Positions 58,779 to 64,000 of a stretch of 64,000 nucleotides of DNA are shown in pieces (position 1 is the stretch's first letter; every line of letters starts with the position of its first letter). The stretch covers positions 85,814 through 149,813 of the forward strand of contig CAWHLA010000012.1 of the NCBI GenBank assembly GCA_963830065.1. Direction: 5' to 3'. The DNA is from JACCZR01 sp963830065 (GTDB lineage Bacteria; Actinomycetota; Thermoleophilia; Solirubrobacterales; Thermoleophilaceae). The notes under the pieces were generated by a model. That model made no database searches, was not told the DNA's origin, and saw only the letters and a list, made by a program, of their open reading frames with translations. The translations under genes were made by a program, and so were the position numbers.

Positions 58779-60514
58779 ATGGCCTTCGGAAACGGCAAGG
58801 TCGCGCCGGCGGAGTTCCCTCCGCCGGTCGACCCGCAGGGCGAGTTCATCAAGCGCGAGCTGGATGACCCCGACGAGCTGATCGAGGTCGGCGTCGCGAT
58901 CGTGGGCGGCGGCACCGCCGGCCTGGCCTGCGCCAACCGCCTGCTGCAGCTGCTGGCCGACGACCCCGAGCTGATGGAGCAGCTGGGCGAGGTGCCGGTC
59001 GCCGTGGTCGAGAAGGCCAAGACCTGCGGCGGCCACAACCTCTCCGGTGCCGTGATGCGCCCGGAGCCGCTGAAGCGGCTGTTCCCGGACATGAGCCGCG
59101 AGGACTGGCGCAAGGAGGGCTTCGCCTTCGGCGAGGTCGACAAGGAGGCGGTCTACCTCACGCCGACCAAGAAGCGCGCGATCAAGATCCCGCCGCCGCC
59201 GCCGTTCAAGAACCACGGCAACGAGGTCATCTCGGTCTCCGAGCTGGCCCGCTACCAGCAGCGGGTGGCCGAGGAGCGGGCGCCTACATCCTCACCGAGA
59301 CCGCCGCCTCGCAGCTGATCGTCGAGGACGGCGCCGTCGTCGGCGTGCGCTCGGGCGACAAGGGCCGCGGCAAGCAGGGCGAGGAGCTCGGCAACTTCGA
59401 GCCGGGCGCGGACATCAAGGCCAAGGCCACCGTGCTGGCCGAGGGCTGCTGGGGCCACCTCACCGGCCCCGCCATCCGCGAGTTCGACCTGGGCGAGGAC
59501 CGCGAGCCCCAGACCTGGGAGCTCGGCGTCAAGGAGGTCTGGAAGGTCAAGGAGCCGCTGGACCGCGTGATCCACACCATCGGCCCGTGGCCGGTCAGCA
59601 CCGGGCGCCAAGTACGGCCAGGTGGGCGGCACCTGGATCTACCCGATGAAGGACGAGGAGACCGGCGACGACCTGGTCTCGATCGGGTTCGTGATCGACC
59701 TCGAGTACGCCGACGCCACCACCTCCTGCCACGACCTGCTGCAGACCTTCAAGACCCACCCGCTGGTGCAGGAAGATCCTCGAGGGCGGCGAGCGCGTGT
59801 CCTGGGGCGCCAAGGCGCTCCCCGGCGGCGGCTACTGGTCGATGCCCAAGCTCTCGATGCCCGGCGCCGTGCTGGTGGGCGACTCCGGCGGCATGGTCGA
59901 CACGGTCGCGCTCAAGGGCGTGCACCACTCGATCAACTCGGGATCCTGGCCGCCGAGGCGATCTACAAGGGCCTGAAGGCCGAGTCCAACGACTTCTCGT
60001 CCTACGAGGACGCGATCGAGGAGTCGCAGACCGGCAAGGAGCTCTACGAGGTGCGCAACACGCGCCAGCCGTTCTCCAAGGGCTTCTTCATCGGCGGCGC
60101 CGATCGTGAACCTGTTCATCGCCACCAAGGGCAAGATCCCGGTGCGCCTGCCCTGGCACCGCCAGGACGAGCGCGAGATGTTCATCGGCAAGACCAAGGA
60201 CAAGTACCCGAAGCCCGACGGCAAGTACATCTTCGACAAGCTCTCGAGCGTCTACATCTCGGGCAACGCCACGCGCGACGACGCGCCCAACCACATCCGG
60301 GTGCAGACCGACGTGCCGCGCGAGGTGGCCGAGACCTGGCAGTGGATGTGCCCGGCCGGGGTGTACGAGATCCCCGAGGACGCTCCGGAAGAGGGCAACG
60401 TCGACGTGATCGTCAACTACACGAACTGTGTTCAGTGTGGGGCGATCACCGCCAAGGGCGGTCGGTCTGACGACGCCCGAGGGCGGCGACGGGCCTCTGT
60501 ACCAGAACACCTAG
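58779..60514 (+). CDS. ETF:quinone oxidoreductase (FixC/FixX-like), six frameshifts, degenerate Fe-S site
   Basis: ATG 58779, 4 bases after etfA. FAD motif VAIVGGGTAGLACANRL, NLSGAVM, then the remaining segments in alternating frames: shifts near 59275 (lost G), 59606 (extra G), 59773 (extra G), 59943 (lost G), 60103 (extra G), 60466 (extra T). Joined, they give a full-length enzyme including VGGTWIYPMKDEETGDD, GDSGGMVD and a C-terminal ferredoxin-like end CPAGVYE...NCVQCGAITAKGG, stop TAG 60514. The usual third Cys of CxxCxxC is Ile here, leaving three cluster Cys. Feeds electrons from ETF into the quinone pool. Confidence 0.83.
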
Positions 60515-60565
60515 GGCTCTCTCCGCGCTGTCGGGGGCCGGGCCGGTGCGGCCATCCCCTCGCTC

Positions 60566-60608
60566 GCCGGGACGGCGGCTCCCTCGGGCAAGGCCGCCCC
60601 GTCCCGGC
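60566..60608. terminator. GC-rich hairpin after ETF-QO gene
   Basis: GCCGGGACGGCGGC pairs with GCCGCCCCGTCCCGGC (two extra C) around a 13-base loop, 51 bases past the ETF-QO stop and before the channel gene. No T-run, so it may pause or terminate with Rho help. Confidence 0.45.
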
Positions 60609-60647
60609 CCCCTCCTAGGCGACCGCCCCGCGAGCTAGGTTGCCGCC

Positions 60648-61308
60648 GTGCTTCGCCTGGCTCGCCGGGAGCCTTCGGCCGTCCTGCTCGCCGCCCAGCT
60701 CGGTGCGGTGGTCCTGTATCCGTTCATGGAGGACCGGGGTCGGTCGCGCCCTGTTCAGCGTGTTCGGCATCGCCGTGCTCGGGCTTGTGATGCGCGCGGT
60801 GCGCGACACCCCGGCGAAGATCTGGCCGGGAGTGGTGCTCGCGATTCCGGCCACCGTGCTGCTCCTCATCCAGGCGGTCACCGGCGAGGATGCGCTTCTC
60901 CCGTACTCGTCGGCCTTCGAAGCCCTTCTCTACTTCTACGCCGCGGGAGCGCTCATCGCGTACATGCTCGCCGACCACGAGATCACCCGCGACGAGCTCT
61001 TCGCGGTCGGCGCCACGTTCACCCTCGCGGCGTGGGCCTTCGCCTACCTGTACACCGTCATCCAGGCGATCGAGCCCGGCAGCTTCACCGCGGCGATCGA
61101 CCCGTCGGGCCAGCGCTCGTGGATGGAGCTGCTGTTCCTGAGCTTCACCACCCTCACGAGCACGGGGCTGAGCGACGTCGTGCCGGTCAAGGCCTCCGCG
61201 CGGAGCTTCGTCATGATCGAGCAGCTCGCCGGCCTGGGCTACGTCGCGATGGTGGTCTCGCGCCTGGTGGCGCTCACCGTGCTCGGCCGGCCCCAGCCCC
61301 GTCCCTAG
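60648..61308 (+). CDS. Ion-channel-like membrane protein with atypical filter (one frameshift)
   Basis: GTG 60648; the frame shifts near 60738 (VLYPFMEDRG to VGRALFSVFG). About six hydrophobic helices, the last pair flanking a pore-like segment: LLFLSFTTLTSTGLSDVVPVKASARSFVMIEQLAGLGYVAMVVSRLV. Position and pattern match two-helix K+ channel domains, but the TxGYGD filter reads TSTGLSD. Permeant ion uncertain. It may be a family with an altered filter rather than a K+ channel. Confidence 0.7.
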
Positions 61309-61331
61309 CGGGCGGTAGGTAGCTTCCCCGC

Positions 61332-62440
61332 ATCCGACTGCCGGCTCGATACCGGCCGACCTCCGACGGCGTCCGTCGGGCGACCGTCGTGGGAGCGGGC
61401 TCCTTCGGCACCGCCGTGGCGGTGCTGCTCGTGCGCGCGCGCGTGCGCACGACGCTTCTGTGCCGCACCGAGGAGCAGACCGACGAGCTCTGCGAGGCGC
61501 GCGAGAACAAGCACTACCTCGACGGGCGTCGAGCTCCCCGACGACCTCAAGATCCGCACGCTCGGCGCGCGCGAGGACCAGTTCAGCCGCCCCGACCTGA
61601 TCTTCCTGGCCGTGCCGTCCAAGGGGCTGGGGGACGCGATCGTCGAGATCGGGGCTCTGGGGGTGAGCGACGGGGCGGGCCTGGTGTCGCTGGCCAAGGG
61701 CCTGGTGGCGCCCGACGGCAACGTGCCGACCGTGGAGCTCGAGCGCGCCTTCGGGCCCGAGCGGGTGGCCTGCGTGGGCGGGCCGGCGCACGCCAAGGAG
61801 ATGGTCGAGTCGGGCGCGGGCCTGGTGTGCGCCTCGCACTCCGAGCTGCTGGCCCATCGCGTGGCCGAGACCTTCCAGCGCTCGGGCGTGGTGTGCGAGG
61901 TCTCCGACGACCCGGTCGGGGCCGAGCTGGCCGGCGTGGCCAAGAACGCCGCCGCGGTGGCCGTCGGCGCCACCCAGTCCCAGGGGCTCAACGCCGCCGG
62001 CATGGCCGCGGCGGACATCTTCCTGGAGGTGCTGTCGCTGGCCGAGGCCGGGGGGGGACGGGCGCGCACCTTCGTGGGCCGGGCGGGCACCGGCGACCTG
62101 GTGGCCACCGCGCTGGCGCCGACGTCGCGCAACCGCAGCGCGGGCGAGCTGCTTGGCCGAGGGCGTGCCGGCGGCGGAGATCCCCGACCGGCTGGGTCAG
62201 GCGGTGGAGGCGCTGGAGACCGTGAGGCTGCTGGCGCGCGCGATCGAGCGGGACGGCCTGGAGGCGCCGGTGACCTCCGCGCTGGCCCACCTGATCGACG
62301 GCGAGCTGCCGCTGGAGCGCTGGATGGAGCTGGTGCGGGCCAAGCAGCCGGCGCCCGCCCGCTTCGGCCCGGCCACCGCTTGGGCGCGCGTCCGCGCCTG
62401 GTTCCGGCGCCGGCGCGAGCTCTGGCGCGAGCGCCGCTAG
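61332..62440 (+). CDS. gpsA: NAD(P)-dependent glycerol-3-phosphate dehydrogenase (two frameshifts)
   Basis: Rossmann start RRATVVGAGSFGTAVAVLL, ENKHYLDG, shift near 61527 (extra G), then VELPDDLKIRTL..., SKGLGD, SLAKGL, GGPAHAKEM, VAKNAAAVAVGATQSQGLNA (catalytic Lys), AGTGDLVATALAPTSRN, shift near 62154 (extra T), EGVPAAEIPDRLGQAVEAL. Makes sn-glycerol-3-phosphate for phospholipids. No ATG, GTG or TTG precedes the nucleotide fold in any frame; the frame begins plausibly at ATC 61332, so the start is uncertain. Confidence 0.85.
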
Positions 62441-62478
62441 AGCCCGGACGGCCGACAGCGGGGGCTAGACTCGGATAC

Positions 62479-62685
62479 GTGAAGCAGCAGATCCATCCCG
62501 AGTACGTCCCCACCCACGTGCGCTGCACCTGCGGCAACGAGTTCTGGACCCGTTCCACCCAGGGCGAGATGCACGTCGAGATCTGCTCGAACTGCCACCC
62601 GTTCTACACGGGCAAGCAGAAGCTGGTGGACACCGGCGGGCGCGTCGAGCGCTTCCGCCGCCGCGCCGCCCGCAGCCGCTGCTGA
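62479..62685 (+). CDS. rpmE: 50S ribosomal protein L31
   Basis: 68 residues from GTG 62479. MKQQIHPEYVPTHVRCTCGNEFWTRST and EICSNCHPFYTGKQKLVDTGGRVERF are diagnostic; the Cys pairs (CxC and CxxC) mark the zinc-binding form. A basic tail (RRRAARSRC) follows. Gene order L31 then DUF1385 is common in Gram-positive bacteria, often leading to prfA. Confidence 0.96.
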   Translation: MKQQIHPEYVPTHVRCTCGNEFWTRSTQGEMHVEICSNCHPFYTGKQKLVDTGGRVERFRRRAARSRC

Positions 62686-62722
62686 CAGGGGCTACATAAC
62701 CCTGCGCAACTAGCGCGGCCGT

Positions 62723-62740
62723 GTTCTGTTCTGGCAGAAC
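62723..62740. promoter_or_regulatory. Inverted repeat abutting the start of the secreted-protein gene
   Basis: GTTCTG-TTCTGG-CAGAAC, 6-base arms and a 6-base spacer, ending one base before ATG 62742 and occupying the place of a Shine-Dalgarno. It could be an operator over a leaderless start or a translation-blocking hairpin. Confidence 0.35.
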
Positions 62741-62741
62741 G

Positions 62742-63480
62742 ATGCGCTTCTTCGCCACCTTCATCGCCGCGGTGCTCTGCGCCACCTGCGTGGGCGCCGC
62801 CACGGCCTCCGAGCCGCTGTCGACGGCCGGGACCAAGCGGGCCGCCGTGCGCGTGCTCAGCTGCGACCGCAGCGGCCAGCAGGCCCTGTTCCGCGGCGCG
62901 ATGCGGCGCGTGGGGGGCACGGGCCGCATGTCGATGCGCTTCACGCTGCTCCAGAGGCGACCCCGGCGAGCGCTTCCGCCGCGTGCGCGCCCCGGGGCTC
63001 TCGCGCTGGAAGCGCTCCCGCTACGGCGTGCGCCGCTTCGCCCACCGCCAGCGCGTGCGCGGGCTGAGGCCGGCTCGGACTACCGCGTGCGGGTGGACTA
63101 CCGCTGGCACGACGGGGACGGCGACGTCATTCGCCGGCGGCGGCTGACACCAGCACCTGTTCGCTGGCCGAGTGTTGCCCAACCTCCAGGTCACCTCGAT
63201 CACCGGGGTGCCGGCGGGGGCGGGCGAGCGGTACGTCGTCAGCGTCGAGAACGCGGGTGAGATGGACTCGCCCGAGTCGGGACTGCGGCTCGGGGTGGAC
63301 GGCAAGGTACCGCGGTTCGCGACGGTCCCCGGCCTGATGCCGGGCGAGACGGCGGCCGTGAGCCTGAGCGGCCCGCGCTGCGTCTTCCGCGTGCGCGCGG
63401 CCGTCGACCCCGGGCAGCGATCCGCGAGTCCCGCGAGGGCGACAACTCCCTGTTGCACGGCTGCCCACGGCCGTCCCTGA
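62742..63480 (+). CDS. Secreted protein with CARDB-like domain (multiple frameshifts)
   Basis: ATG 62742 begins a signal peptide (MRFFATFIAAVLCATCVGAATA). Segments in different frames read: MRFTLLQR, then GDPGERFRRVRAPGLSRWKRSRYGVRRFAHRQRVRGL, GSDYRVRVDYRWHDGDGDVIRRRRLT, and from about 63172 LPNLQVTSITGVPAGAGERYVVSVENAG...GETAAVSLSGPRC, a CARDB/Ig-like pattern. Shifts are near 62955, 63060, 63150 and 63430. The exact stop is uncertain. Probably an exported protein of two domains; function unknown. Confidence 0.55.
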
Positions 63481-63509
63481 CCTACAGGGCCGGACGCTCC
63501 GCCGATACG

Positions 63510-64000
63510 ATGAAGCAGGTGAGCGCGTCCGCTGAGACTTCGCCCAACGGCGCGCCGCCCGCGCCGGAGGGCACGCGCGAGGCCTCCAAGGACGCGCCCA
63601 TCGGCGGCCAGGCCGTGCTCGAGGGAGTGATGATGCGCGGCGTCTCCACCTGGGCCGTCGCGGTTCGCAAGCCCACCGAGGAGCAGCTCGCCGACGGCGG
63701 GCCGGACTCCAAGGAGGGGGCGAAGGGCGAGATCGAGGTGGTCTCCGAGCCGCTGGTGGCGTGGTCGAAGCGGTCAAGCTGCTGCGGCTGCCGATCATCC
63801 GCGGGGTGGTGGCCCTGGGCGAGTCGCTGAAGATCGGCTTCAAGGCGCTCGGCATCTCCGCCAACGCGCAGGTTCCGCCCGACGACGAGGGCGCGAAGCA
63901 GGAGATCGGCGGCGGCACCTGGGGCGGGACCGTGGTCTTCGCGCTGCTGTTCGCGGTCGGCCTGTTCTTCCTGCTGCCCGCCGGGCTGACCAACCTCTTC
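63510..64000 (+). CDS. DUF1385 membrane protein, partial (one frameshift; 3' end outside window)
   Basis: ATG 63510. After a polar 28-residue start comes the DUF1385 signature IGGQAVLEGVMMRGVSTWAVAVRKP. The frame shifts near 63762, then VEAVKLLRLPIIRGVVALGESLKIGFKALGISANA and a hydrophobic helix (VVFALLFAVGLFFLLPAGLTNLF) at the window edge. Conserved membrane protein of unknown function that is usually next to rpmE, as here. Confidence 0.85.

Noticed and set aside
58779..60514. Programmed frameshifting in the ETF-QO gene
   Set aside because: Six changes in both directions, no shared slippery heptamer or stimulatory stem. Random indels explain it better.

Overview
The window is very GC-rich, with dense gene packing, many GTG and TTG starts and frequent 4-base ATGA/GTGA/TTGA stop-start overlaps. 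Gene content is actinobacterial: receptor Ser/Thr kinases, FHA proteins, DUF2510, an Rpf-like transglycosylase, a mycobacterial-style htdX/fabG4/fadA2/fadE5 block, F420 reductase and split methylmalonyl-CoA mutase. Several families (secreted proteins whose mature N-terminus begins H-[LI]-E-R-x-S-Y-W-P, and Cys-Gly-Leu-Gly PAS-like proteins) suggest the class Thermoleophilia, order Solirubrobacterales. That placement is inferred from gene content; there is no rRNA here. I saw no tRNA, rRNA, CRISPR array, insertion sequence or prophage, and no gene-free stretch longer than 300 bases.

Layout. 1-2.5 kb: a kinase (cut by the window edge) and a cyclic-nucleotide-domain patatin. 2.7-7.6 kb: a tandemly duplicated pair, each a secreted parallel beta-helix protein plus a small exported protein. 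7.7-14.5 kb: a secreted CocE-type hydrolase with an apparent ATT start, a GMC oxidoreductase/MFS junction, TfoX, methyltransferase, and a frameshifted M23 endopeptidase. 14.5-20.3 kb: LigD-type phosphoesterase and ligase as separate genes, an FHA regulator divergent from a sensor kinase, and a sortase-type surface protein. 20.4-27.2 kb: VOC dioxygenase, a stand-alone CarH-like B12 photosensor, DMT transporter, PAS-like protein, oligoendopeptidase F, F420 reductase, SDR, and an HTH/LytR_C membrane protein. 27.2-36.9 kb: a lipid block with P450, epimerase and SCP2-hydrolase in one operon, divergent from TetR, then MaoC/FabG4 divergent from thiolase/acyl-CoA dehydrogenase. 37-43 kb: pilin-like protein, patatin, acyltransferase, acyl-CoA synthetase, Gln-rich membrane protein. 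43-50.8 kb: methyltransferase, Rpf-like protein behind a consensus CRP box, leucyl aminopeptidase, thiolase, HAD phosphatase, ParA-like ATPase. 50.8-56.9 kb: methylmalonyl-CoA mutase subunits flanking an inverted glycoside hydrolase, MarR/MFS pair, truncated globin. 57-64 kb: ETF beta, ETF alpha and ETF-quinone oxidoreductase, an ion-channel-like protein, gpsA, rpmE, a secreted protein and a DUF1385 gene cut by the window end.

Metabolically the window centres on fatty-acid/propionyl-CoA oxidation: acyl-CoA synthetase, acyl-CoA dehydrogenase, MaoC hydratase, FabG4 reductase, two thiolases, the ETF chain that passes electrons to quinone, and B12-dependent mutase. The other themes are envelope biology and kinase signalling.

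Quality warning. About 27 single-base-type frameshifts interrupt otherwise well-conserved genes and cluster at 13.7-14.5 kb and 59.2-63.8 kb. Both insertions and deletions occur, often in G or C runs, and family motifs are intact on both sides. They look like sequence errors rather than decay; coordinates for those genes span the inferred whole gene.
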